From NCBI GenBank assembly GCA_026400305.1, contig JAPLPI010000315.1, positions 1 to 6,324 of the forward strand: a DNA stretch of 6,324 nucleotides, in the 5' to 3' direction. Both the position numbers and the translations under genes were made by a program. The stretch comes from Alphaproteobacteria bacterium. GTDB taxonomy: Bacteria > Pseudomonadota > Alphaproteobacteria > Micropepsales > Micropepsaceae. Below, piece by piece: positions 1-6,324 of this stretch (position 1 is its first letter; each line of letters begins with the position of its first letter). The notes under the pieces are model-generated. The model searched no databases, was not told where the DNA came from, and saw nothing but the letters and a program-made list of their open reading frames with translations.

Positions 1-43
1 GGCATGTTATGGTCTTTCCCGTTTGGGCGAGTTTCCCGGTTTG

Positions 44-788
44 CTATGGTAAGTTCAAGGCAGACCGAAGCCCTATTTTCGTATTAAAAATCAGGTAAAT
101 CCTTGCCATTTTGCGGCCATTGCGGATCTGTTCGTTGCGCATCTGGCGGTAGAGGCTGTGCAGGGATGAATAATAATCCACCGAGCTGCGCTGGATGTCC
201 TGGATGGTTTGGTACGTTTGGCCCTTCAGGTCCAGCAGGGTGAAAAATTGCTGGGTCCCCGACCAACAGATGTGCGGCTTGAAGCGGATCTGGTTGGTGG
301 GATTGATCACCGTATCCACCACCAGCCCCGCGGCGTCGCGCGGATTGCTGGGCCCCAGCAAGGGCAAGATCAGGTAAGGCCCTTCGCCCACGCTCCACAC
401 CGCAAGGGTCTGGCCGAAATCTTCACCATGTCCCGGAATGCCAATTTTTCTGGCCGGATCGAGGAAGTCGCCCAGGCCAACGGTCGAGTTCACCGTCAGC
501 CGCCACATGGATTTTCCAGCCCTTGAGACTTCGCCCTGCATCATGTCGTTCAGGAAGATGGTGGGCAGCGCCAGGTTGCCGAGGAAATTGTGCACCCCCC
601 CGCCGGCCATCTTCCGGCACCAGGCTGAAATAGGTCTCTACAGTGGGGATGACGATATACTTGTCGATCTTGGCGTTGCGCCTCAGGGCGTCACGGTTGA
701 ACTGCTCATAGGTGTCATTGGCGGCCAGGCTCTCGGGCGAGGGGCCGGCACAGCCGGCCAGCAGCAGCCCGCACAGTTCCAAAACCAC
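44..788 (-). pseudogene. mlaA: MlaA/VacJ family phospholipid-transport lipoprotein, frameshifted
   Basis: MlaA is an outer-membrane lipoprotein that removes misplaced phospholipid from the outer leaflet and passes it to the MlaC/MlaFEDB retrograde pathway. The family is recognisable across two frames. The first part (788 to about 602) has a lipobox LLAGC, then NDTYEQFNRDALRRN and LVPEDGRR. The second (about 601 to 44) has GVHNFLGNLALP, VNSTVGLGDFLDPA, HGEDFGQTLAVW, GPYLILPLLGPS and a tail ending in TAG. Removing one G from the G7 run at 595-601 joins them as EDGRRGVHNFLGNL, the expected family sequence, giving about 247 aa, a normal length. The only start in the open frame is GTG at 786-788, with no clear ribosome site and a signal peptide lacking N-terminal positive charge. 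An ATG at 804-806 would add the usual arginines but is cut off by TGA at 795-797. The gene is therefore a pseudogene, a phase-variable gene or a sequencing error. Family identity is secure; functional state is not. mlaC-like genes often lie nearby, but none is visible here. Confidence 0.85.
595..601 (-). repeat. G7 homopolymer at the mlaA frameshift
   Basis: There are seven consecutive C on the + strand (G7 in the mlaA sense). With seven G the frame shifts after EDGRR; with six G it reads RRGVHNF, matching the conserved MlaA block. Such a run is prone both to replication slippage and to sequencing or assembly indels, so the sequence alone cannot tell which happened. Confidence 0.85.
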
Positions 789-794
789 TGATCG

Positions 795-806
795 TCAGCC
801 GCGCAT
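795..806 (-). other. Probable original mlaA start (ATG) followed by in-frame TGA
   Basis: On the - strand the codons ATG CGC GGC TGA CGA TCA lead directly, in frame, into GTG GTT TTG GAA CTG, the open part of mlaA. If the TGA were a sense codon the product would begin MRG-x-RSVVLELCGLLLAGC. That is a textbook lipoprotein signal: arginines, a hydrophobic stretch and a lipobox ending in Cys. A weak GGA lies just upstream of the ATG (GGACGAAATG). This suggests a second lesion in the gene, but a genuine GTG start at 786-788 remains possible. Confidence 0.5.
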
Positions 807-842
807 TTCGTCCAAAACCCAAGAATTTCCGGATTTTTGCAG

Positions 843-861
843 GGATTTTAGGGGGAAATCC
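843..861. repeat. Short inverted repeat in the divergent intergenic region
   Basis: GGATTT (843-848) and AAATCC (856-861) form 6-bp arms around a 7-base spacer rich in G. GGATTTT also occurs as a direct copy at 831-837. The arms are short enough to be chance. The location between two divergent genes is the only reason to list it. Confidence 0.25.
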
Positions 862-874
862 AGACCCCTTGCAG
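845..874 (-). promoter_or_regulatory. Weak candidate mlaA promoter
   Basis: Read on the - strand, TAAAAT (850-845) is one mismatch from the -10 consensus. CTGCAA (874-869) is a poor -35 element 18 bases upstream. It would place transcription start about 30 bases before the ATG at 806. The support is the -10 match and position only. Confidence 0.2.
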
Positions 875-898
875 CCGCAGCGTCCTTAATCATATAAA
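869..898 (+). promoter_or_regulatory. Predicted promoter of the regulator-metF-metH operon
   Basis: TTGCAG (869-874) as -35 and TATAAA (893-898) as -10 are separated by 18 bases; ATATAA at 892-897 would give 17. Transcription would start near 905, leaving a leader of only about 18 bases before the ATG at 923. The -10 element lies inside the 891-912 inverted repeat, so a protein bound there would block polymerase. This is inferred from consensus match and position. Confidence 0.45.
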
Positions 899-912
899 GA
901 TATGTTTATATG
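891..912. promoter_or_regulatory. 22-bp palindromic operator, likely bound by the ArsR-type regulator
   Basis: Perfect 8-bp arms CATATAAA (891-898) and TTTATATG (905-912) flank the 6-base centre GATATG. Counting the centre, 10 of 11 symmetric positions pair. An AT-rich dyad of this size suits a dimeric winged-helix ArsR-family protein. It covers the predicted -10 and transcription start and ends just before the ribosome site at 914-920, the layout of an autoregulated repressor. ArsR-family SahR regulators are known to bind dyads upstream of methionine/SAH-cycle genes in Proteobacteria. That this protein binds here is inference. I saw no second copy in the window. Confidence 0.65.
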
Positions 913-913
913 T

Positions 914-920
914 AGGAAGG
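914..920 (+). promoter_or_regulatory. Ribosome binding site that fixes the regulator start at 923
   Basis: AGGAAGG sits immediately upstream of ATG 923, with its AGGA core 5 bases away. An in-frame ATG at 902 would give a 7-residue longer protein, but it lies inside the operator, at or upstream of the predicted transcription start, and has no Shine-Dalgarno sequence. Confidence 0.7.
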
Positions 921-922
921 CA

Positions 923-1891
923 ATGGATAGGCTGGTTTCCATGCTGCGTGCCGCTGGCGACCCGACTAGGTTACGCCTGCTCCTGTTGCTGCGCCAGGCC
1001 GAGCTGACGGTGAGCGAGCTGATCGAGATCGTCGGCCAGTCCCAGCCACGGGTTTCCCGCCATCTCAAGCTTTTGGGAGAGGCCGGGTTGGTGGAACGCT
1101 TCAAGGAAGGCAGCTGGGTGTTCTGCCGCGCCGCCGACCGGGGCACCGGCGCCGAGCTGGGCGCTGCGATCGCGGCCCTTGCCAATCCCTCCTTGCACGA
1201 GGCTGACAAGGCGCGCCTGGAGCATGTGCGCCAGGCGCGCGCAAGCGCGGCCGCGTCCTATTTTAAGTCCAACGCCGCCGAATGGGAGCGCATTCGCGCG
1301 CTTCATGCGCCGGAGAAAGACGTGGAAGCGGCCATCGCGCGCCATCTCACGGCGGCGCAAATCGAGAATTTTCTGGATGCCGGTACCGGCACCGGACGGA
1401 TGCTGGAATTGATAGCGCCGCTTGCGCGGCGCGCGGTGGGCATTGATGTCAGTCCCGACATGCTGGCCATCGCCCGCGACCGTTTGCTGCGCGCCGATAT
1501 TCACAACGCGCAGGTGCGCCTGGGCGATACCTATCGCCTGCCGTTCCCCAATGGCGCGGTCAGTGCCGGTTTCGATGTCGTGCTGTTCCACCAGGTACTG
1601 CATTACCTGGACGATCCGGGCACGGCGGTGGCGGAGGCCGCGCGCGTAATGGCGCCGGGTGGCCGCCTGCTGATTGCCGACTTCGCGGCTCACAAGGAAG
1701 AGTTTCTGCGCGAGGAGTTCGCCCACCGGCGCCTCGGTTTCTCGGACAGGGAAGTGGAAAGCTGGTTAGCGGGCGCAGGCCTGGCCAATGCCGGCAGCGA
1801 AACCATCGCGCCCATGGGCGAAGGCGAAAAACTCACCGTCAAGCTGTGGCTGGCCACGGGAAAAGCAAAAAGCAAAAAAGAAACCGCATGA
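923..1891 (+). CDS. ArsR-family regulator fused to a SAM-dependent methyltransferase domain
   Basis: The product is 322 aa. Residues about 1-90 form an ArsR-type winged helix: AAGDPTRLRLL (10-20), then a helix-turn-helix with recognition segment SQPRVSRHLKLLGEAGLV (40-57) and a wing around FKEGSWVFCR. The CxC metal-binding motif of ArsR/SmtB sensors is absent, and the position reads ELTVSELIE. Only one Cys (68) is present, so metal sensing is unlikely. Residues about 110-310 form a class I methyltransferase fold: SAM-binding motif I DAGTGTG (152-158), GIDVSPDML (173-181), GD (201-202), VLHYLDDP (225-232) and MAPGGRL (243-249). The C-terminus is lysine-rich (KAKSKKETA). It leads the operon and overlaps metF by ATGA. 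The likely role is a SAM- or SAH-responsive regulator of methionine synthesis, akin in family to SahR. The effector, and whether the second domain catalyses or only senses, are unknown. Confidence 0.9.
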   Translation: MDRLVSMLRAAGDPTRLRLLLLLRQAELTVSELIEIVGQSQPRVSRHLKLLGEAGLVERFKEGSWVFCRAADRGTGAELGAAIAALANPSLHEADKARLEHVRQARASAAASYFKSNAAEWERIRALHAPEKDVEAAIARHLTAAQIENFLDAGTGTGRMLELIAPLARRAVGIDVSPDMLAIARDRLLRADIHNAQVRLGDTYRLPFPNGAVSAGFDVVLFHQVLHYLDDPGTAVAEAARVMAPGGRLLIADFAAHKEEFLREEFAHRRLGFSDREVESWLAGAGLANAGSETIAPMGEGEKLTVKLWLATGKAKSKKETA

Positions 1892-2769
1892 GCCTGGAAA
1901 ATCTCATCACCAATCCGGGGCCGCTTGCGGTCTCGTTCGAATTCTCCCCGCCCAAGACCGAGGAGGCGGAAGCGGCGCTGTGGCTGGCGATCCGCCGGCT
2001 GGAGCCGCTGGCGCCGTCCTTTGTCTCGGTCACCTATGGCGCGGGCGGGTCCACCCGCGAACGCACCCATGCCACCGTCAAGCGCATCGTGGAGGAGACA
2101 TTGCTCAAGCCTGCCGCGCATCTGACCTGTGTCGGCGCCTCGCGCGGCGAGATCGACGATATCGTACGGGCCTATTGGGATGCGGGCATCCGACATATCG
2201 TGGCGCTGCGGGGCGACATGCCCGGCATGAGCGGGCCTTATGTGCAGCATCCGGAGGGTTACAATTCCACGCCGGAACTGATCGCTGGCATCAAGAAAAT
2301 CGCGGACTTTGAAGTCAGCGTATCTTTCTATCCGGAACGTCATCCGGACTCTCCCAGTCACGGCCATGACATCGAACTGCTGAAAGCCAAGATGGATGCC
2401 GGCGCATCGCGCGCACTGGGCCAGTTCTGTTTCGACAACGACCTGACGGCGCGATTTCGCGACGATGCCGCGCGCGCCGGTATCACCATTCCGGTGGTGC
2501 CCGGCATCATCCCCACCACCAATTTCAATGCCGTGGCGCGCATGGCGGGCAAGACCGGCGCATCCATTCCCGCCTGGTTGGCAAAGGCCTATGAGGGGCT
2601 GGATGACGACGCGGAAACGCGCCGCATTGTGGCAGCCGCAGTACTGGCCGACCAGGTGCAGCAGCTGCGTACGCGGGGTTTTGGCCAGTTCCACTTCTAC
2701 ACTCTCAATCAGGCCAACCTGACCTACGCGGCCTGCCGCATTCTCGGTATTCGTCCCGTCCACTCTTAA
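1888..2769 (+). CDS. metF: Methylenetetrahydrofolate reductase
   Basis: This cytosolic flavoenzyme reduces 5,10-methylene-THF to 5-methyl-THF, the methyl donor for MetH. The 293-aa product has the usual length for bacterial MetF, a FAD-bound TIM barrel. Visible motifs are SFEFSPPKT (16-24), with Glu18 at the position of the E. coli catalytic Glu28; VTYGAGGSTRERT (48-60); HLTCVG (78-83); ALRGDMP (106-112), with Asp110 matching the conserved flavin-site Asp; SFYPERHP (146-153); Gln179 in GQFCFD; and a C-terminal FHFYTLNQANLTYAACRILG block. The start is ATG 1888, whose ATGA overlaps the upstream stop. No good Shine-Dalgarno is present, only an A-rich stretch, so translation is probably coupled to the upstream gene. 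A GTG 14 codons upstream in frame is possible but adds only KSKKQKRN-like residues read from the other gene's tail. Identity is secure. Confidence 0.96.
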   Translation: MSLENLITNPGPLAVSFEFSPPKTEEAEAALWLAIRRLEPLAPSFVSVTYGAGGSTRERTHATVKRIVEETLLKPAAHLTCVGASRGEIDDIVRAYWDAGIRHIVALRGDMPGMSGPYVQHPEGYNSTPELIAGIKKIADFEVSVSFYPERHPDSPSHGHDIELLKAKMDAGASRALGQFCFDNDLTARFRDDAARAGITIPVVPGIIPTTNFNAVARMAGKTGASIPAWLAKAYEGLDDDAETRRIVAAAVLADQVQQLRTRGFGQFHFYTLNQANLTYAACRILGIRPVHS

Positions 2770-2775
2770 GTTTTT

Positions 2776-2779
2776 GGAA
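2776..2779 (+). promoter_or_regulatory. Ribosome binding site of metH
   Basis: GGAA lies 5 bases upstream of ATG 2785, within the 15-base gap after metF. The gap has no room for a promoter or terminator, so metH is read from the upstream transcript. Confidence 0.5.
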
Positions 2780-2784
2780 ATGTT

Positions 2785-5700
2785 ATGAGTTTTGATCGCG
2801 ATGCCCGTATTGCCTGGATGAAGGCGGAGGCCAGGAAGCGGCTTCTGCTGCTGGATGGCTCATGGGGCGTGATGATCCAGGGCTTCAAGCTGGGTGAGGA
2901 GGATTTTCGGGGACCGCGTTTCGACAATCATCCGTCGGAACTGAAGGGCAACAACGATCTTCTGACACTGACCAAGCCGGAGATCATCCAGAATATCGGC
3001 CGCCAGTATCTGGAAGCCGGGGTGGATTTCATTGAGACCAATACCTTCAACTCCAATTTTACTAGCCAGGAAGATTATGGGTTGGGGCATCTTGTTGGCG
3101 AGTTGAATGAGGCGGGCGCCAGGCTGGCGCGCGATCTGTGCGACGAGTATTCCACCTCCAGCCGTCCGCGCCTGGTCGCCGGCGTGCTGGGCCCGGCCAA
3201 CCGCACCGCCACCATCTCGCCCGACGTCAATGACCCGGCCTTCCGCAACATCACCTTTGACCAGCTGCGTGAGACCTATCGCGACGGCACGCGCGGCCTG
3301 ATCAAGGGCGGCAGCGACGTCATCATGATCGAAACGGTGTTCGACACCTTGAACGCCAAGGCGGCCATCTATGCCATCGAGGAAGTGTTCGAGGAGATGG
3401 GCGTGCGCCTGCCGGTGTGGATTTCTGGCACCATCACCGACCTGTCGGGCCGCACCCTGACGGGCCAGACGCCGACCGCATTATGGCATTCGGTGCGCCA
3501 TGCCGATCCCTTTGCCATCGGACTGAACTGCGCGTTGGGCGCCAAGGAGCTTCGCCCCTATATCGCCGAGCTGTCGGGCGCCTGCGAAACGCTGGTGTCG
3601 GCCCATCCCAATGCTGGCCTGCCCAATGAGTTCGGCGGGTATGACGAGTCGCCGGAGCAGATGGCGACGATGATCGAGGAATTCGCCCGCTCCGGACTGG
3701 TCAATATTGTCGGCGGCTGCTGCGGCACAAAGCCTGATCATATCGCCGCTTTCGGCAAGGCCATCGCCGGCGTGACGCCGCGCGTCATTCCGGAGAAGCC
3801 AAAATATATGCGCCTGTCGGGGCTTGAGCCGTTCACGCTGACGCCCGACCTGAACTTCATCAATGTTGGTGAGCGCACCAACATCACCGGCAGCGCCAAG
3901 TTCCGCACGCTGATCGTCGCGGGCGATTATGAGGCGGCGCTGGAAGTTGCCCGCAGCCAGGTCGAGAATGGCGCCCAAGTCATCGATATCAACATGGACG
4001 AGGGCATGATCGATGGCGAGGCGGCGATGACCCGCTTTGTCAACATGATGGCGGGCGAGCCGGACATTTCCAAAGTGCCGCTGATGATCGACAGTTCCAA
4101 GTGGAAGGTGATCCAGGCCGGCCTGAAATGCTGCCAGGGCAAGGTCATCGTCAATTCGATCTCGCTGAAGGAAGGCGAGGAATCTTTCCTGGAACAAGCC
4201 AGGCAGGTGCGCCGCTTCGGCGCCGCCGTGGTCGTGATGGCGTTCGACGAGGTCGGCCAGGCCGATACCAGGGAACGCAAGATCGAGATCTGCAAGCGGG
4301 CCTATGACCTTCTGGTCCAGAAGGTGAAGTTCCCGCCGGAAGACATCATCTTCGATCCCAATATCTTCGCCGTCGCCACCGGCCTGGAAGAGCATAACGA
4401 ATATTGCAAGGCGTTCGTCGAAGCGGCCGAGGTCATTCGCCGCGAAAATCCGCATGCCCATATCTCGGGCGGCGTCTCTAACTTCAGTTTTTCGTTCCGA
4501 GGCAACGACAAGGTGCGTGAGGCGATGCACTCGGTGTTCCTGTTCCACGCCATCAAGGCGGGAATGGACATGGGCATCGTCAATGCCGGCCAGCTCACCG
4601 TCTATCAGGACATTCCCACGCCGCTGCGCGAAGGCATCGAGGATGTGCTGTTCAACCGCCGCGAGGATGCCACCGAGCGGCTGCTGACCCTGGCACAGGA
4701 ATACAAGGGTGGCGCCGCCACCGCCGAGGTGGAAGACGCCGCCTGGCGCAGCCTGCCGGTCAACGAGCGTATCAGCCACGCCATGGTGGCGGGCATCGAT
4801 GCCTTCATTCTTGAGGATACCGAGGAAGCACGCGCCGCCGCGACCCGTCCGCTGGACGTGATCGAAGGGCCGCTGATGGCCGGCATGAATGTGGTAGGCG
4901 ACCTGTTCGGGTCGGGCAAGATGTTCCTGCCCCAGGTGGTGAAATCCGCCCGCGTGATGAAGAAGGCGGTCGCCTATCTGCTGCCCTACATGGATGGCGA
5001 CAAGAGCCAGGTGAAGGAGCCGGCGGGCAAGATCATCATGGCCACGGTGAAGGGTGATGTGCATGACATCGGCAAGAACATCGTGGGCGTCGTGCTTCAG
5101 TGCAATGGTTACGAAGTCGTCGACCTGGGCGTTATGACGCCGACGCAGAAAATCCTAGATGCAGCCCGGGAGCACAAGGCCAACATCATCGGCCTGTCCG
5201 GCCTGATCACCCCGTCGCTGGACGAGATGGTGACAGTGGCGTCCGAGATGGAGCGCCAGGGTTTCGACATCCCGCTGATGATCGGCGGGGCCACAACGTC
5301 GAAGGTGCATACGGCGGTGAAGATCGATCCCAGCTATCGCCGCGGCCAGACCGTCTATGTCACCGACGCCAGCCGCGCCGTCGGCGTGGCGTCCAGCCTG
5401 CTGCACAAGGATACCGGCGCCGCCTATGCCGCCGACATTCGCACCGAATATGAAAAGATGGCCGTGGCCCATGCCAACAAGCAGGTCAGCGGCAAGCGCC
5501 TGACACTGGAGCAGGCGCGCGCCAATGCGGCCAAGGTCGATTTCACCGGCTATGTGCCGCCGGCGCCCGGCTTCATGGGCTCGCGCATCTATACCAACTA
5601 CGACCTGGGCGAGCTGGCCAATTATATCGACTGGGGTCCCTTCTTCTCGACCTGGGAACTGGCAGGACCGTTCCCGGCCATCCTGACCGACGAGAAGGTC

Positions 5701-6324
5701 GGCAAGGTGGCCAGCGACCTCTACCGCGACGCCCAGGCGATGCTGAAGAAGATCATCGACGGCAAGTGGCTGAACGCCAGCGCGGTGATCGGCTTCTGGC
5801 CGGCCAACCGCGATCCGAAAAATCCGGACGACATCATCGTCTATGGCGACAAGGCGCGGAAGTTTCCCATCCAGACCCTGCACACCCTGCGCCAGCAGAT
5901 GGCGCGCGAGGCGGATCGTCCCAACCTGGCGCTGTCCGACTTCATCGCGCCGGTGGGCGTGGAGGATTATATCGGCGGCTTTGTCGTCACCACCGGCATC
6001 GGCGAGGACAAGCACATCAAGAAGTTCGAGGCGGGCAAGGACGATTATTCCGCGATCCTGCTGCGTGCCCTGGCCGACCGCCTGGCCGAGGCCTTTGCCG
6101 AGCGCATGCATGAACGGGTGCGCAAGGATTACTGGGGCTATGCCGCGCAGGAGCAGCTCAGCAATGAGCAGCTGATCCAGGAGACCTACACAGGCATCCG
6201 CCCAGCACCCGGCTATCCCGCCAAGCCCGAGCACAGCGAGAAAGCCACCCTGTTCAAGCTGCTGGATGCCGAGGCCAAGATCGGGGTCAAGCTGACTGAA
6301 AGCTATGCCATGTGGCCGGGCGCC
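2785..6324 (+). CDS. metH: Cobalamin-dependent methionine synthase, C-terminal end outside the window
   Basis: MetH moves a methyl group from 5-methyl-THF via cobalamin to homocysteine. The frame is open for 1180 codons to the window edge, ending [11 protein letters not shown]; by comparison with the 1227-aa E. coli enzyme roughly 50 residues are missing. All four modules are present. The homocysteine domain has [10 protein letters not shown] (23-32) and zinc ligands Cys249, Cys312 and Cys313 (VGGCCG). The folate domain has [14 protein letters not shown] (360-373), [15 protein letters not shown] (405-419), MIDSSKW (434-440) and [15 protein letters not shown] (560-574). The cobalamin module has a cap [15 protein letters not shown] (695-709), DVHDIG (758-763) with axial His760, Ser805, Ser811 and GGATTS (834-839). 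The reactivation domain has DWGPFF (949-954) and GIRPAPGYP (1137-1145). It is a single polypeptide, whereas some alphaproteobacteria split metH into two genes. One variant is Lys1147 where E. coli has Cys (PAKPEH versus PACPDH). It should be functional. Confidence 0.97.
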   Translation, partial: MSFDRDARIAWMKAEARKRLLLLDGSWGVMIQGFKLGEEDFRGPRFDNHPSELKGNNDLLTLTKPEIIQNIGRQYLEAGVDFIETNTFNSNFTSQEDYGLGHLVGELNEAGARLARDLCDEYSTSSRPRLVAGVLGPANRTATISPDVNDPAFRNITFDQLRETYRDGTRGLIKGGSDVIMIETVFDTLNAKAAIYAIEEVFEEMGVRLPVWISGTITDLSGRTLTGQTPTALWHSVRHADPFAIGLNCALGAKELRPYIAELSGACETLVSAHPNAGLPNEFGGYDESPEQMATMIEEFARSGLVNIVGGCCGTKPDHIAAFGKAIAGVTPRVIPEKPKYMRLSGLEPFTLTPDLNFINVGERTNITGSAKFRTLIVAGDYEAALEVARSQVENGAQVIDINMDEGMIDGEAAMTRFVNMMAGEPDISKVPLMIDSSKWKVIQAGLKCCQGKVIVNSISLKEGEESFLEQARQVRRFGAAVVVMAFDEVGQADTRERKIEICKRAYDLLVQKVKFPPEDIIFDPNIFAVATGLEEHNEYCKAFVEAAEVIRRENPHAHISGGVSNFSFSFRGNDKVREAMHSVFLFHAIKAGMDMGIVNAGQLTVYQDIPTPLREGIEDVLFNRREDATERLLTLAQEYKGGAATAEVEDAAWRSLPVNERISHAMVAGIDAFILEDTEEARAAATRPLDVIEGPLMAGMNVVGDLFGSGKMFLPQVVKSARVMKKAVAYLLPYMDGDKSQVKEPAGKIIMATVKGDVHDIGKNIVGVVLQCNGYEVVDLGVMTPTQKILDAAREHKANIIGLSGLITPSLDEMVTVASEMERQGFDIPLMIGGATTSKVHTAVKIDPSYRRGQTVYVTDASRAVGVASSLLHKDTGAAYAADIRTEYEKMAVAHANKQVSGKRLTLEQARANAAKVDFTGYVPPAPGFMGSRIYTNYDLGELANYIDWGPFFSTWELAGPFPAILTDEKVGKVASDLYRDAQAMLKKIIDGKWLNASAVIGFWPANRDPKNPDDIIVYGDKARKFPIQTLHTLRQQMAREADRPNLALSDFIAPVGVEDYIGGFVVTTGIGEDKHIKKFEAGKDDYSAILLRALADRLAEAFAERMHERVRKDYWGYAAQEQLSNEQLIQETYTGIRPAPGYPAKPEHSEKATLFKLLDAEAKIGVKLTESYAMWPGA
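4307..4325. repeat. Near-perfect palindrome inside metH
   Basis: ACCTTCTGG (4307-4315) and CCAGAAGGT (4317-4325) are perfect 9-bp arms around a single T. It lies within codons for DLLVQKV in the folate domain. No function is evident. A dyad this long is slightly unexpected by chance in 6 kb but not compelling. Confidence 0.35.

Noticed and set aside
1..43. Possible start of another - strand gene (ATG at 5-3 with GGGAAAG upstream), perhaps mlaC
   Set aside because: Only five bases of the putative coding region lie in the window, so it cannot be supported. The mlaA neighbourhood makes it plausible but nothing more.
899..922. SAM, SAH or cobalamin riboswitch upstream of the operon
   Set aside because: The predicted leader is only about 18 bases, and the metF-metH gap is 15 bases. 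Neither can hold a riboswitch, and no such fold is apparent further upstream.
971..1726. 251-codon open frame on the - strand
   Set aside because: It is antisense to the regulator-methyltransferase gene, whose helix-turn-helix and SAM motifs are clear.
1690..2763. 357-codon open frame on the - strand
   Set aside because: It is the antisense shadow of metF and the end of the regulator gene, with no recognisable domain and no ribosome site.
3865..3882. Hairpin GTTGGTG-AGCG-CACCAAC
   Set aside because: It follows from the codons of the invariant NVGERTN folate motif in metH and needs no extra explanation.
3481..5064. Long open frame (527 codons) on the - strand
   Set aside because: It lies entirely antisense to metH, whose motifs are unmistakable. 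The translation is rich in His, Asp, Arg and Gly with no family resemblance, as expected from the antisense of GC-biased codons.
5155..6234. 359-codon open frame on the - strand
   Set aside because: It is the antisense shadow of the metH cobalamin and reactivation domains. The hydrophobic-looking repeats come from complementary GC-rich codons.

Overview
The window looks like part of an alphaproteobacterial chromosome. It is GC-rich, with G/C-heavy third codon positions. Its main content is a tight three-gene methionine operon on the + strand: an ArsR-type regulator fused to a methyltransferase, then metF, then metH. This gene order and the close similarity of the proteins to proteobacterial families support the assignment. 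I cannot name a genus from the sequence alone.

Layout. Positions 44-788 (- strand) hold an mlaA/vacJ outer-membrane lipoprotein gene that is not intact as written. One extra G in a G7 run (595-601) breaks the frame inside a conserved block, and an in-frame TGA (795-797) separates the best ATG (804-806) from the signal peptide. Positions 789-922 are the divergent intergenic region. It carries a plausible sigma-70-type promoter for the operon and a strong 22-bp inverted repeat (891-912) over the -10 region and expected transcription start. From 923 the operon runs without a real gap: the regulator (923-1891) overlaps metF (1888-2769) by the 4-bp ATGA, and metH starts 15 bp after metF (2785) and stays open to the right edge, lacking only its last few dozen codons.

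How the genes work together. MetF reduces 5,10-methylene-THF to 5-methyl-THF. MetH transfers that methyl group through cobalamin to homocysteine, making methionine, the precursor of S-adenosylmethionine (SAM). The first gene has a DNA-binding ArsR domain without the usual metal-ligand cysteines, joined to a class I SAM-methyltransferase domain. The simplest model is that it binds the inverted repeat over its own promoter and uses SAM or S-adenosylhomocysteine (SAH), perhaps in the fused domain, to tune the methyl cycle. ArsR-family SahR regulators are known to control methionine/SAH-cycle genes in Proteobacteria. The effector and the role of the fused domain here are inference.

Points most worth a second look: the regulator-enzyme fusion with its operator, the broken mlaA, and an A-rich lysine tail at the regulator/metF junction, where a -1 slip would fuse the two proteins. 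I see no mobile element, CRISPR array, RNA gene or riboswitch.
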